Notes: generated by a model from the letters alone, not told the origin. A DNA stretch of 64,000 nucleotides from Theobroma cacao (GCF_000208745.1 NC_030856.1:7147045-7211044); one strand, 5' to 3'. Positions 37,051 to 48,358 are shown, counted from the stretch's first letter. Translations and numbers: made by a program.

Positions 37051-37662
37051 ACAATTGGCATGTTGCACCTAAGCATTTAACCAACTAGTAGTTGCATGTC
37101 GAGTTTGAATCTTTTTTCTCAAAATAAAAATAAAAAATTTCATAATTTTGTTATATGAAATATTCGTACGTACGATAAACTTTATTATAAAATTTTAAAA
37201 TTTTAAGTTTTCTTTTATATATTCAAATTTCATACTCCCCTTATCGTTTTTCATTTTCATTTATAGTACTTTCAAAAGTAGAAGGAAAAACCTTTTCCTA
37301 TTTATGTTAATTATTTTATATTTTTATCCCTAATTTCCTTCTTCCTATTTTTCATCTTTCATACCAAAGGTAAAGAAAGAAAAACAACCTTCTTGCCCTT
37401 TATTATACTCAAAATAATATAAAAGAAATTTTGATTGATCTTTTAATATTTTTAAATATATTTTCAAAATTAATTTGAAATTAAGATATATATTATTTAT
37501 GTAATAAAATAATAATTTCATGTTGACCCCAGCTTTTTTTTAGACAGGTTTTCTTGCTAAACTTCCAACGGAAATCTTGGCGCCAAACAAACCTTTCAAA
37601 TTTCAGTTACTCCTTTCCTGTCCCAAACCTAAACACAGAAAACAAGGAAAACAAAGCAAAAC
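37051..37662. other. PPR gene upstream region
   Basis: AT-rich intergenic DNA with no recognised gene or repeat. It contains the promoter and 5' leader of the PPR gene; no clear TATA box is seen in the last 100 bp. Confidence 0.45.
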
Positions 37663-39045
37663 ATGAAAACTCCAAATCCCATCTCTCCTTTTAGGCTCTC
37701 CTCTCTTCTCCGCAGCGAAAAAGATCCAACCCTCGCGTTCAACCTCTTCAAAAACCCAAACCCAGACCCCAAACCTCCCGGCAAACCCTTCCGCTACTCC
37801 CCGCTTTCCTATGATCTCATCATAACCAAGCTTGGCAGGGCCAGAATGTTTGACGAAATGGAACAAGTTCTTCACCAAATCAAAAATGATACCCGTTTAG
37901 TCCCACAAGAGATCATCTTTTGCAATGCCATGAAGTTCTATGGTCGTGCGTGCTTGCACGAACGTGCACTGCAATTGTTCGAGGAAATGCCTGCGTATCG
38001 TTGCCAAAGGACAGTAAAGTCTGTGAACTCGTTGTTGAACGCACTTTTGTTGAGCGAAAGGTTTGATGAAATGAAGCAAGTGTTTTTCGGTATGGCAAAA
38101 TATGCCCGCCCGGATGCTTGTACTTATAATATATTGATTCGTGCCTGCTGTTTAAATGGGTGTTTGGATGATGCTTCAAACCTGTTTGATGAAATGCAGA
38201 GGAAAGGTGTCAAGCCTAATGCGGTGACGTTTGGGACATTGATTCGAGGGCTTTGTATGGAGATGAAGGTAAACGAAGCATTTAAGTTGAAGGCGGATAT
38301 GGTTAGGCTTCACGGTCTGTGTCCCAATCCATGTACTTACTCCATGATGATTAAAGGGCTTTGTAGGATTGGTGAGTTGAGTTTGGCAATTAGGCTTAAG
38401 GAGGAAATGGTTGGGAATAAGATGAAAGTGGATTCATCTATATATTCTACTTTAATTAGTGGGCATTTTAACATTGGGAGACAGGACGAGGCTCTTGGGA
38501 TCTTTGAGGAAATGGCTTTAAATGAGTGTAAACCGGATACGGTTACCTACAATGCGATGATTAATGGGTTCTGTAAGGTAAAGGATTTCGAAGCAGCTTA
38601 CAGAGTTCTTGAAGATATGGCAAAGAAACAGTGTAAGCCAGATGTCATTAGTTATAACATCTTAATTGGTGGGTTGTGCAAGGAAGGGAAGTGGAGTGAA
38701 GCTAATGATTTATTCGAAGATATGCCAAGGCAGGGGTGTAAACCTGATGTTGTGTCATATAGGTTGCTTTTTGATGGGCTTTGTGGTGGATTGCAGTTCA
38801 AGGAAGCAGCATTCATTTTGGATGAGATGATTTTTAAGGGCTATGTGCCACATTGTGCAAGTATACATAAATTTGTCTCTGGGTTGTGTCAGAAAGCAGA
38901 CAAGAAGTTACTATTGATGGTTTTGAATAGTCTAGCAAAAGGAAATGCAATTGATCAAGATACATGGCTGATGGTGATTTCTAAGGTTTACCAAGAGGAT
39001 AAACTGTCAATTTCATCTGAGATTCTTGATGCTCTGATGCTGTAG
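37663..39045 (+). CDS. P-class pentatricopeptide repeat protein
   Basis: One uninterrupted exon of 460 codons, as is usual for plant PPR genes. The N-terminus (MKTPNPISPFRLSSLLRSEK) is Ser/Arg-rich with few acidic residues and fits a mitochondrial or plastid presequence. From about residue 50 to 430 there are about ten tandem 35-residue PPR motifs of the P class, for example TYNILIRACCLNGCLDDASN, TYNAMINGFCKVKDFEAAYR and SYNILIGGLCKEGKWSEAND, with C-K-P-D junctions. There is no E, DYW or SMR domain. PPR proteins of this type bind specific organelle RNA; the target cannot be read from sequence. It resembles the Arabidopsis protein At1g53330 from memory, a moderate-confidence match. No lesion is visible. 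Confidence 0.92.
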   Translation: MKTPNPISPFRLSSLLRSEKDPTLAFNLFKNPNPDPKPPGKPFRYSPLSYDLIITKLGRARMFDEMEQVLHQIKNDTRLVPQEIIFCNAMKFYGRACLHERALQLFEEMPAYRCQRTVKSVNSLLNALLLSERFDEMKQVFFGMAKYARPDACTYNILIRACCLNGCLDDASNLFDEMQRKGVKPNAVTFGTLIRGLCMEMKVNEAFKLKADMVRLHGLCPNPCTYSMMIKGLCRIGELSLAIRLKEEMVGNKMKVDSSIYSTLISGHFNIGRQDEALGIFEEMALNECKPDTVTYNAMINGFCKVKDFEAAYRVLEDMAKKQCKPDVISYNILIGGLCKEGKWSEANDLFEDMPRQGCKPDVVSYRLLFDGLCGGLQFKEAAFILDEMIFKGYVPHCASIHKFVSGLCQKADKKLLLMVLNSLAKGNAIDQDTWLMVISKVYQEDKLSISSEILDALML

Positions 39046-40561
39046 TGGTACTGACAATGTTGGTTTATCCTGTCATGACCTTGTTTTAAGTTTTAACTTC
39101 TTTGAATGTTGATAATTTGGAAGTCAAGTTGCAACTTCACTAGCGATGTGTCATTGTGCCATTCATAATATTTAGCTTGGCTTGTAGTTTGACCATTGAA
39201 GTTCTTTACGCAATGAACTGATTAGACTACAAAGAGAGTTGTGTTTCTGGTTTGCAAGAGGTAAAGATTTATATCAAGACAAGCTTGAATGTTTTGAGGT
39301 TAGGTAGTAGTTGCCTATTGGAATTGTAGGTATATATGGCTGTTTGACGTTACATTGGTAACTGATTGCTTTATGAGGTACAAGCATGAGTCAACTGCTT
39401 AAGTGGTTTCTCCTCTTAACTAGCAGCATCTGCTATCTCACAGAATTTTGGAGCTGAAGCATTCTGTAGAGTCAGTGCCAACTGTTGTTCTGAATATGTG
39501 CTCTTAATTTTCTTGAAAGTTGGCCTTATTATTGGATTATCTTGATTGTCTTTTGAGTTAAATTCCCTAGACAGTTGTGAATGACCGAAATGTAGCAATT
39601 TTGTGAAGTAAACTATCGGGGCGAGGGAGGGGGACCCAAAAGACAGCTTCTGGGATGTTTATACAAGGTGCGTCCTCATCATTTCACTTTGGATGATCTG
39701 TTCGACCTTGTTGCTTTTCAAACTGGAAGACAGTGTTTGCATGTATTGCTTGGGTTGCAAATCAACTGAGCACTTGACTAGCCACACTGTGTAATGTTTC
39801 TTACTTTGCTGGTTTTGCAGAGAATTGTGAAGTGAGAAAATAGAATACATATGGTTGCCATGGCTTTCGAATGGCAAGGAGCAGGGCTTTTGAATACACA
39901 GGAGCTTAGTTGATTGTAAAATGGGATATGTGCAGATTGTGTGTTTGTTGATCTTGTTTGTACAGATAGTTTTAAATTGTAAAGTGGCATATGGCAGATT
40001 ATGTGTTTATATGAGAATTCCTATACTATATATTATTGAGCATGTATATCCTATCAGTCTATCACTTATCATGATTTTTATTTTCATCATTCTTTGTTGA
40101 CCTTTCTTGGCAAGTAATTAATGATGTATGATTTCCTATAACAAGTTTTTTTTGAAAAGCAATTTCCTATAACAATTTGTAGAGGTACATTCGCTTAAAA
40201 CCATTTCAACTTATAAAAATTTTTATTCACCTTATTTGAGCTATAATTTTTTTATCATTTGTCAAACATATTTGGATATCATGACTTGTTTCGATAGTAA
40301 AGAAAAAAAAATTCAAATAAACCTTATATATTGAAAGCATGCTCTGGAATTTAGACAAATAATTCTTGTATTAAAAATATGATCTAAAAAATGTGTCAAA
40401 GCTCGAAATTGCTAGAATACTTGAACTATTTATGCTAGCTTTTCCAAAACAAGAGTCAAGAGTCTGGAGAATAAACTCGAAAAGAACTGAAATGAAAAAC
40501 AAAAACAACTTGAGGCAAAAACCTGGAAAGAAGTCTAAAAGAGCAAAGCTTAATATTATTT
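39046..40561. other. Convergent intergenic region after the PPR gene
   Basis: Between the PPR gene (plus) and the DOMON gene (minus), both ending here. It should hold two 3' untranslated regions. It is AT-rich beyond 40070. I recognise no further gene. Confidence 0.5.
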
Positions 40562-41713
40562 CTAAGCACCTATTTGATTCTGCATGGTAGTCTTTGATGC
40601 GTTGATCCTCTTGAAACATGCGACTGCTTCTAAGATAAGGGCAATAAATCCCAAGAATGAGAGTGCAGCAATGTAGGTCAATTGAGGCCAAGTCCGGATC
40701 CCAAAATGCACCATGTGAAACCCTAAGAAGACATTGGCAATGCTTAAGCCAATGGTTCCGTAGCCAACCGAATAGTGAAAGATGTTGAAGTAGATTCTCT
40801 TTCTATCTTCCTTGTTTGGTCTGTAATAGCCTACTATTCCTTGAATGGCTCCAAGACAAAGAAGGGAAATACCAATGTGTTGGTGGCTTCCTCCTTCAAC
40901 TCCGACTCCAAGTACTCCAAGCCAAAGCAAAACACCAATGATCCCGCCAGCCAAACCCAGCAAATAAGCTGTGCATTGACAAAAGATATGGGCATGAAAC
41001 CATGCAGGGCTTGGCCCCAGGAAGTGTTTCCCATGCCTTGCTATCAAAGCTCCAACGGGTATCAGAAAACCCCATCCGAATGTGCATAGAACTCCATGAA
41101 CTATTTTCCAACAGCTTCTTGAACTTGTCCTGTCTATAACAACCTTGCCCGAGAGAAAATCCAAGGTTCCCATTGAACCGACATTTGGACCAGACAATCG
41201 GTGCATCCCAGGAACATCCCCGACTAACGGTCCTACTTGCCAAAGGTGATTCACGGTTGTGGTGTTGGCAGGCAGTGCCAAAGTTGCAAAGATAATCATC
41301 TCGTTATCTTTAATCATGGAGGAAACCCGATCAACAAGGAAACTGATGTCCCCTTGTTCAAGCTGAGTTGCGTAACTTGTTATAGGAGAAGTGTAAGCCG
41401 CCATGGTTCCATCATCTTTCCGAAACGCAACCAAAGCTTGTGAACCAACCATGCCCTTTGCCTCGGGATTGATAGCCCAGGAAATCCATCTTGGTGACTT
41501 GTCAACACCGCTCTGCCTAAACGCAATCTCGACTGTTTGAGACGACGAGATGTAGTTCCAATGAAGTGAGCAATCCAACGACGGTAAGTCGTTGCAGGAG
41601 GCAAAGGTTTTGCCTTCATCAAATCGGTGGTTGCTGCAGTTTTCAGCAGCACCAAGAGGGCATAAGAAAGAGAGCAAAAGAAAGAAAAAGAAGAAGGATT
41701 TCAAAGACGCCAT
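40562..41713 (-). CDS. Cytochrome b561 and DOMON domain protein
   Basis: One exon, 383 residues from the ATG at 41711-41713. The product has a signal peptide at about 1-24 (MASLKSFFFFFLLLSFLCPL), a DOMON domain at about 45-165 and a cytochrome b561 core at about 195-370 with five or so membrane spans. Candidate haem-binding histidines are at about 206, 240-242, 278-280 and 313. Proteins of this type sit in the plasma membrane and pass electrons across it, with ascorbate as the likely cytosolic donor. The frame extends 19 codons upstream to an ATG at 41770, but that ATG lies within a TATA box (41770-41776), so the downstream start is chosen. The tail KTTMQNQIGA is hydrophilic. No lesion is visible. 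Confidence 0.93.
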   Translation of the reverse strand: MASLKSFFFFFLLLSFLCPLGAAENCSNHRFDEGKTFASCNDLPSLDCSLHWNYISSSQTVEIAFRQSGVDKSPRWISWAINPEAKGMVGSQALVAFRKDDGTMAAYTSPITSYATQLEQGDISFLVDRVSSMIKDNEMIIFATLALPANTTTVNHLWQVGPLVGDVPGMHRLSGPNVGSMGTLDFLSGKVVIDRTSSRSCWKIVHGVLCTFGWGFLIPVGALIARHGKHFLGPSPAWFHAHIFCQCTAYLLGLAGGIIGVLLWLGVLGVGVEGGSHQHIGISLLCLGAIQGIVGYYRPNKEDRKRIYFNIFHYSVGYGTIGLSIANVFLGFHMVHFGIRTWPQLTYIAALSFLGFIALILEAVACFKRINASKTTMQNQIGA

Positions 41714-41769
41714 GGAGAATATGGATGGATGATCAGAGCAATAATTCTTAGCATCGATCGTATTCTCCA

Positions 41770-41776
41770 TTATATA
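41770..41776 (-). promoter_or_regulatory. TATA box of the cytochrome b561-DOMON gene
   Basis: TATATAA on the minus strand lies 57 bp upstream of the chosen ATG. Because it overlaps the farther upstream ATG, transcription should begin downstream of that codon. Confidence 0.6.
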
Positions 41777-43126
41777 CAGCTTAGACAGTCGGTGTTGTAA
41801 TTCCTTGTGTTTCTTTCTCTACAAGTTATATAGAATAATCTTTTCTTTTTTGTTTAAATTTAAACTTCAAGAGTATGTATTATACCATATTAAATAAATT
41901 ATAAAATAAATAATCTAAACTTTACACCAATTTTCTCCTTTTAAAATGTTTAATAGAAAGTTTTTTTAATTCCAATACAAATTCCCTATACACCTAGCCA
42001 GCTTATACCCTTTTTTTTTTCTTTCCTTTGCTTATTTTCACTATCCAGAAACTATTTGCTTTACCAGTTAAATTTATATATTGAATTTAGATGAAAAATT
42101 AAAATCAGAACTTTTTTAAACACAATCTATACCAACTACAAAGGATAAATTATTTGTTGTGCAACTAAAAGATGGAAGAAGAAAAGTGTGTGAGGGATTC
42201 TAACATTTAATTTAAAGATTAATATCTTAGGTTTTCAAAAATTCTATCTTAACCTTGTGGAAATTATTTTCCACTATAACCTTGCGGAAATAATTTACCG
42301 ATATCTAACTTAAGTAGGAGATTATATATCAACTAATGAGCGAAATGCTCGGGTGTCATTATGAAATTACAGTTTATCATAAGGAATTCGTTAGGGAGGA
42401 AAAAGGCATAATCATTTATATGCGCCACGACTTTTTCTTGTAGCTCCAAATTTGAAATTTGAACAAAATTCTTGTCAATTAACATTACATGTCAATAAAC
42501 CCGATAATTTACTAGTTTCCATCAAAATTGTCAATTTTCTAGTCTTTTAATACTAATTTCATAAATGATTGTAATTATAATAGCTGTGTCAACAATTAAT
42601 TTTTATGAAATTACTAGTAATTAGTTTTTACGTACATTTTATTTAATTTTCATAGATTAAATTTCCAGAAGATAAAACTCAACCAATTAATGAGTTGAGG
42701 ATTCAATTGAAAAAATTTAAAAGTTAAAAGATCAAAATGGAACACGATTAAATAGTTAGGGATCATGTATTTTACTCCACTTTTACCTTAATGTAACTTG
42801 TTCAATTGAAATCTTATAACATTTTCCAAACTATATTGATAAATAAAAAAAACCGAAAAATGAAAAACGATTTACTATTGGTGAAGGTCTTATACATCAA
42901 TAAAGTCAAATAGAAGTTGAACTTGATAAACCAAGGAAGCTGATACCAAGAACTAACATAAGCTATTTCCAATCAATGCAGATGCATATTACATTCACCC
43001 TTTAAACAACTGGAGGCAGAGTCGATAAAGATTTTGCTGCAGCTGTTTTGACCGTATAGAATTACCTTCTGCAAGAGGCTTTATCCTTCACCAAAGTCAC
43101 AAGACAAACATAGGATTGGATGCATC
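41777..43126. other. Intergenic region between two minus-strand genes
   Basis: AT-rich DNA holding the upstream region of the DOMON gene and the 3' side of the GH3 gene. I see no gene. Confidence 0.5.
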
Positions 43127-45425
43127 TTAATCAAGAGTTTTGGGGCTGAAGTATCTTCCCACCACCTTGGAGTCCAATACGTTTATGGCATCTTCCAATT
43201 TGATGCAACAGGGTGTCTTGTATTGAGTAATGGAAGCGCCCCTTGATACATAGAAATCCATAAGTGCATCAAAGGTTCCATATTTTACCACTCTGATCTC
43301 TAAAGGGCCAATTACACCGTACTTCCTCTGAATTCCATACTGAAAATTAAGTGATTTTTCCACTGTAGAGCAGCATTGTTCCATTATCTTGGGATCTAGC
43401 TTTGGCATATCGCTAGTTCCTGGAATCTTAAGCTCCCAAAATAATACATAGTGACCTGGTTTCGATGAAGTGTCAGCATAACTAGTGTGCCCAACCAAGA
43501 GAAAGCCAAGGGGCTCAAGGAGGACTTCGGCATCTGTCACTGCTCTTGAGAGGTCTGTTTCAGTAGTTTTTTCAAATTCAAGGTTTAAAGCCACATTTTT
43601 CCGCTCTATAAACCGGAATTGAGGAGCATTATTGTGGAAACCAGTTGCCATAAGAACATCTCCAACATTGTATCGATATAGACCTGGAAAAAAGAATGGT
43701 TATCACGAGCATAAATTTCTCGTATAAAGATGACTCATGGAGGGTCAACAAGGGGGCAGAATCTGACTTTGATACCATGTTAAATTTTTAGGTATGCATT
43801 CAGTCTAAAGCCAATTGACAATAAGTAGAGTAATATATTTATATATGTTCTCAGGAAGAAGAGACAAGAATACGTTTGTTAATTTAAAAAGCGAAAATAT
43901 TACCTGTAAGAGTTGTGACAAGTAGTTCGTAACATTGACCAAGCTTCACATTCACAAGATCAACAGGTTCAATATCTTCATTTTTATTCTCTGTTTCCCT
44001 AGATTCTTGAGTCAACTTTTCATTGTCTTCTTTCACAGGTAGAAATTCAAAGTAGGCCATATTGGGAAGAAAGGTGTAAGAGACTTCCGAGGGCTTGCTT
44101 AGAGGTTTTAAATTGATACCACAAACAGCTTCAGAACAAGAATAATATTCTGAAACTAGAGGCAGGCCACCACAATAGAAGTCAAGAATCTTGATATATT
44201 GGCTCATACTTCCTGTAACAAGAACACCAATATACTTTGTTTTAGGGAAAAGCTTTTTAACTATCCCTTGCCATGATTGTCCCCCGCATGCACGTTCTAT
44301 TGAATCAGCCAACTCTGGATTTGGCTCGGTGAGGACTGAAGACAATGCATTTCTGCATCCTGCATCAGTAATCCAATCGCTTGCACGACCTGTCCTTATG
44401 TTAAAGCATAGCTCTTTCCAGCAATCTTCTAAAAACTTAATGCTCCGAACCAAAGTAGATGCAAAGATTGTAGCAACCCTCAAAACTTGATCACTTTGAA
44501 GTAAACCAATCAATAATTGGCAGTACATGCTCTGCTGGGTGTCTAAGCACAAGATTATCTCAACAGGGCTTGTGCAGATTTTAGCCACACTGTTTTCGAA
44601 GCCACTGCTCTTAAAGTAGGTTGTAGTATACGAGCTTTCCATTAAACCACATGGAGTTTCAACCTCTGGATTGGCAAAAAGAAAGTACATTCCTTTTCCT
44701 TTGTCTAAGCCATCAAAATATCTGTAATTCCACAAAGTTAGCTATTTAATTAATTGGACTGCAAAATATCTGTCAAGAACAACCCAGATAAATAAATAAA
44801 TAATTGAGCAAAGTCTTATACTTTCCCATGACAGCCTCAGCTAGGATTGGTTGTAAACACATTTTGTCCAAACTCTCAGCTGTGTACGGTATCAACTTTC
44901 GCTTCCCTCCCGTAGTGCCAGTGCTACGTCCAAAATAGATATGGTAATTTATTTCTATATATGGCTTAATTTTGATATTTTATTTTTTACATTTTGTTAA
45001 TTTTTTAAAGAATTGTTATAAATCACAAGGGAAAGACAAAACAATATCATAATTGATTTAAAATGAATAAATAATTAAAATGTAATACTAATTACATGAA
45101 AATTTAACCTGTGTCGAAGTAGAACAGGTATTTTGTCATTTAAAAAAATTATATACCTTCGTAGAAATCCGAGTACAAGATCAGCTAAAAGGATATCTGA
45201 TGGCTCTCCGTTGGCAATTCGGTCAATATAAGGCATGATATCTTCGTAAGTCGAAATGGGAACATTCTCTTTGAACAGTTTCTTGTCGGCTTGGCCATGG
45301 AGGTAGCCTTTTAGATATTCAGTTCCTGCATTTCGTTTTAATATTTCCTCCAATAGTTTTTCCTGCATCTCATGAGCATTGCTGGTCAGCTCCTCCATAA
45401 TTTTCAAATACTTATCTGTTTCCAT
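43127..45425 (-). CDS. GH3 acyl-acid amido synthetase
   Basis: Four exons in minus order (45157-45425, 44822-44923, 43904-44721, 43127-43683) sum to 1746 nt, 581 residues, the usual GH3 length. GH3 enzymes are cytosolic adenylate-forming enzymes that link amino acids to plant hormones or benzoates. The ATP-binding motifs are: motif 1 at residues 90-96 reading STGTTGG, a variant of the usual S-S/T-GTS-G form; motif 2 at 316-321 reading YYSCSE then CGINL; and motif 3 at 399-405 reading YRYNVGD, followed by APQFRF. Length and motif spacing argue for a folded enzyme. Its relation looks closest to the group III (PBS3/GH3.12-like) branch, but substrate cannot be assigned from sequence. A TATTTAAA box lies about 100 bp upstream. 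No lesion is visible. Confidence 0.9.
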
Positions 45426-45523
45426 CTCACCGGCAATGAAAAATAATTTTCAGAAACTAATTAAAACCAGAAGAGAAAATTTCTAGTATGCAACTTGCCA
45501 GGGAAACAAGCCGTGACGAATCC

Positions 45524-45531
45524 TTTAAATA
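45524..45531 (-). promoter_or_regulatory. TATA-like box upstream of the GH3 gene
   Basis: TATTTAAA on the minus strand lies about 100 bp upstream of the ATG at 45425, within the range for plant core promoters. Confidence 0.4.
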
Positions 45532-45650
45532 GATGGCTTATTGGAGTGTTTTCACCTACATCAAGTTGCCAATTGGAGATTAATTATTATATCTACCTAT
45601 GATCTAACATCTATGTAGTACTATGCAATAGTAATAGTTTATTTATTTTT

Positions 45651-46118
45651 ACGGGTAAAATGTCTATATCTTCTTAAATTTTAATCGAAATTTCTTATAG
45701 GTTCATTAGTTTTTAAAATAAACAATGAAACTCAAAAGTATAAACATTATTAACAAAAATATGAAAAGATTAAAATATTTTTTTTTCTCTCAAATAATGT
45801 GGACTGGTTGGCGATCCCAAGGCATGTGCTCCCCAAGCGAGAGGAGCACCCTTAGTAGCACCGACCTGGTGCTCTCTTGAATTTTTTTTTTGGTGAAAAA
45901 AATTATATAATAGTAATTTTTAAAATTAATAAAAGATAAAAATTATCTTTTCAATAATGTCACGTCATCAAACTAATAAAAATACTAATTGTTGATTAAT
46001 GGCTGGACTTATGTGTCTAGCGAAAGATATTTTTTAAGGTGGAGTGTCCACTTCGAAAACTAATGGATTTACTTGAAATTTTGATTAAAACTTAAAAGGT
46101 CTAGGTATTTTATCCTAT
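45651..46118. mobile_element. Element with about 60 bp terminal inverted repeats
   Basis: The left end (45655-45716), reading from GGGTAAAATGTCTATATCTT to CATTAGTTTTT, matches the reverse complement of the right end (about 46052-46114) with few differences. The centre has a GC-richer patch (45815-45880) with GCTCCCCAAGCGAGAGGAGC in an otherwise AT-rich element. Long TIRs and no coding capacity fit a non-autonomous MULE or foldback element. Exact ends and target duplication are unresolved. Confidence 0.65.
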
Positions 46119-46189
46119 TTTAATCTATCATCAATAAATAATAAAAGCATAGTATAATATCTAAAAACTCCCTAAACTATTTCAAAAAA

Positions 46190-46565
46190 TTCAAATAAGT
46201 TTTTATTTTTTAATTGTGTTTAATCAAAACTTTATATTTTTGAATCAAATAAACACTTATGACTAATAGTTAACTTAGTCAAAATACTACTTGTCATTTT
46301 ATGTCATGTGATGTTAACGTGATATAGTGACATCTCATAATAGATTATGACATGACATACTGATGTGATATAATGACATGATCATGTGATAATTTTCACT
46401 ATCCACGTTAGTACTATGTCAGTGCGATATGAGTTTTAAATGACAAGTGATATTTTGACAAATGAAAATTAATCAACCTTTAATCATAAAAGTTTATTTG
46501 ATCCAAAATAAAAATATATAAACTTAGTTAAACACAATAGAAAAATAATTAGATAATTTTTGTTG
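46190..46565. mobile_element. MITE-like element with about 90 bp terminal inverted repeats
   Basis: The left arm (about 46212-46300) contains TTGTGTTTAATCAAAACTTT and AAATAAACACTTATGACTAA; the reverse complement of the right arm (about 46441-46540) carries the same words in order. The centre is rich in ATGACATG-type motifs. It is non-coding and belongs to the same family as 10085-10300. Confidence 0.65.
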
Positions 46566-46860
46566 ACTTCAAATTGCCAACTAGAGAATAATTATTGTAA
46601 TGCTATGATATGTATGATAGTACTATGTAATACTAATAGTTTATTTATCTTTATCTATAGTCTAAAATTATAAAAGTATTTGACTTAAAAATGTGTTATA
46701 AATTAAGCCAGAGATGATCCTATTTCAACTCGTAATTTTGCTTTTTCAACATAAATCGAACACATTACTTGCATGTAAATAACATCTATCTATTCATATA
46801 ACGCATATTCTCATTGAAAAAATTTAAACATGCATCAATGGCGAGACATAAATATAATAA

Positions 46861-47440
46861 GTGCTTGTTTGGTCTATTTTTTTTTAATTTATCTATATTT
46901 TAAAAGCAAAAGTTAAGCAAAATAGGGATTTTAAAAAGCTCTTATACAAAAAGTAACTCTTTTTTAAAGAACAATTTTTTTTTTTTATAAAAAGAGCTTC
47001 AAAAGAAGCCCCAAAGAGAAGCTTTTTTTTTTGTTCTCTTTTTTTACAAACGTGTCTCTTTTTCAGAAGAATTTTTTCTTTTTGTTTCAAAAATGTCATT
47101 ATCTATTAAAAATAATTTCAACATTATCTGTTTCCATTTTTATATGATTTATTATTAATTATAAATTTTATGTTATATAAAAAGACTTTTTATATTTCTA
47201 AAACTTTATTTCAAATAAATAAATTAATAAATTTAACTTTTTTTTATTGTGAACCCTTTATAGTAATTTTAACCAAAATTAGAACTTATATAAATTATTT
47301 TACCGAACAGCTTATCTATACAAAAGAATTTATAAAAGTAAATTTACCTAACAGATTTAGTCTAATTTTAAAAATTATTATTTTTCATAAAAGTTTTATA
47401 TTAACTTTTAAGTTAAAAAAAAGTCAGGCCAAACAGGCTC
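46861..47440. mobile_element. hAT-type MITE candidate
   Basis: The left end GTGCTTGTTTGGTCT resembles the reverse complement of the right end, GAGCCTGTTTGGCCT (about 47423-47440). Ends of this kind with TTTGG are common in plant hAT and Tourist-type MITEs. The inside is very AT-rich, with an open frame at 47170-47520 that looks random. The target duplication is unclear, so the class is uncertain. Confidence 0.45.
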
Positions 47441-47984
47441 TAAGGCTAGTTTGTGAAACCTATTTGGGTTATTTTAATGCCGCGATGAGTTTAAAATCGA
47501 TTGACAGTAGATTCGAATAGACATTCCATGTGTAATCTTTCCAATTATTATTATTTATCAAAAAGATTATTATAATTGAATATGAAATTTATTATTATTG
47601 TTATTTTATTTAAATTCAAATTTAATAAACCATGTAAAAAAATTAGATTCTTTGTTAAATTTCATTGTTAGATAGTTTAAACCATAATTAAATAAGAATT
47701 ACATAAATATGTTTTTAGAAAATATACTAATTGAACACACATTAATTATCATTAAATTGAATATTAATCATCTTTCAAGGCTTAAGTAATTAGTAATTCT
47801 AATTAATTTGAAGTAAATAGAAATTAGGCAAAGTTAGGTGATGGGCAGCATATAATTCATTACAACAACACACCAAACTTGGTTGTTTCTTCCAATTGCA
47901 TTGTAGTGAATTAAAAGCAGCCCACTCCTCCAATCCTCCCTAAGACTTTTTCCTAGGAGTTCGCAAGAAAGATTAAAGTTTGCT

Positions 47985-48358
47985 AATACCTCTATTCCTA
48001 CTCTACCTTATATTAAAGTGTGCAGCTCTTGTATAGAATATTTTGTACAGGGAATCCTTTCCTCGCTGTTGCTTTTGATTGCAGGGGCCATCATCACGCG
48101 CCCACCACTTAAGTGGTGTCGTGGTCTTCTTCCAGCAACTACCCTCTCTACTCCTACTCTACCTGATATTTAGGTGTGCAGCTCGTGTAGAATTTTTGTT
48201 ACAGGGAATCCTTTCCTAGCTGTTGCTTTTGACTACAGAGGCCATGACACCACCACCAGTTAAGCGGTGTCGTGGTCTTCTTCCCGTAAGCTGCCGCCTT
48301 TTGTAATCCTGTCTTGATCAGCAATGAAATTTTTACTTCAGCTTTCTAATAAAAAAAA
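47985..48358. repeat. Two tandem units of about 150 bp followed by an A-rich tail
   Basis: TACTCTACC, GTGTGCAGCTC, ACAGGGAATCCTTTCCT, GCTGTTGCTTTTGA, GGCCAT and GTGGTCTTCTTCC occur in order at 47998-48137 and again at 48153-48285. After the second copy there is a GTAATCCTGTCTTGATCAGC stretch and an AATAAAAAAAAA tail at about 48347-48358, which looks like a 3' end. It could be a retroposed RNA or a LINE/SINE end. No coding frame is convincing. Confidence 0.6.

Noticed and set aside
40896..41243. 115-codon minus-strand frame and other frames within the DOMON gene
   Set aside because: Alternate-frame shadows of the real coding sequence.
41714..41770. Longer N-terminus for the cytochrome b561-DOMON protein
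   Set aside because: The upstream ATG overlaps the TATA box and would place a hydrophilic stretch ahead of a clear signal peptide.
47170..47520. 116-codon AT-rich frame
   Set aside because: Composition is that of random AT-rich DNA inside a MITE candidate, with no recognisable motif.
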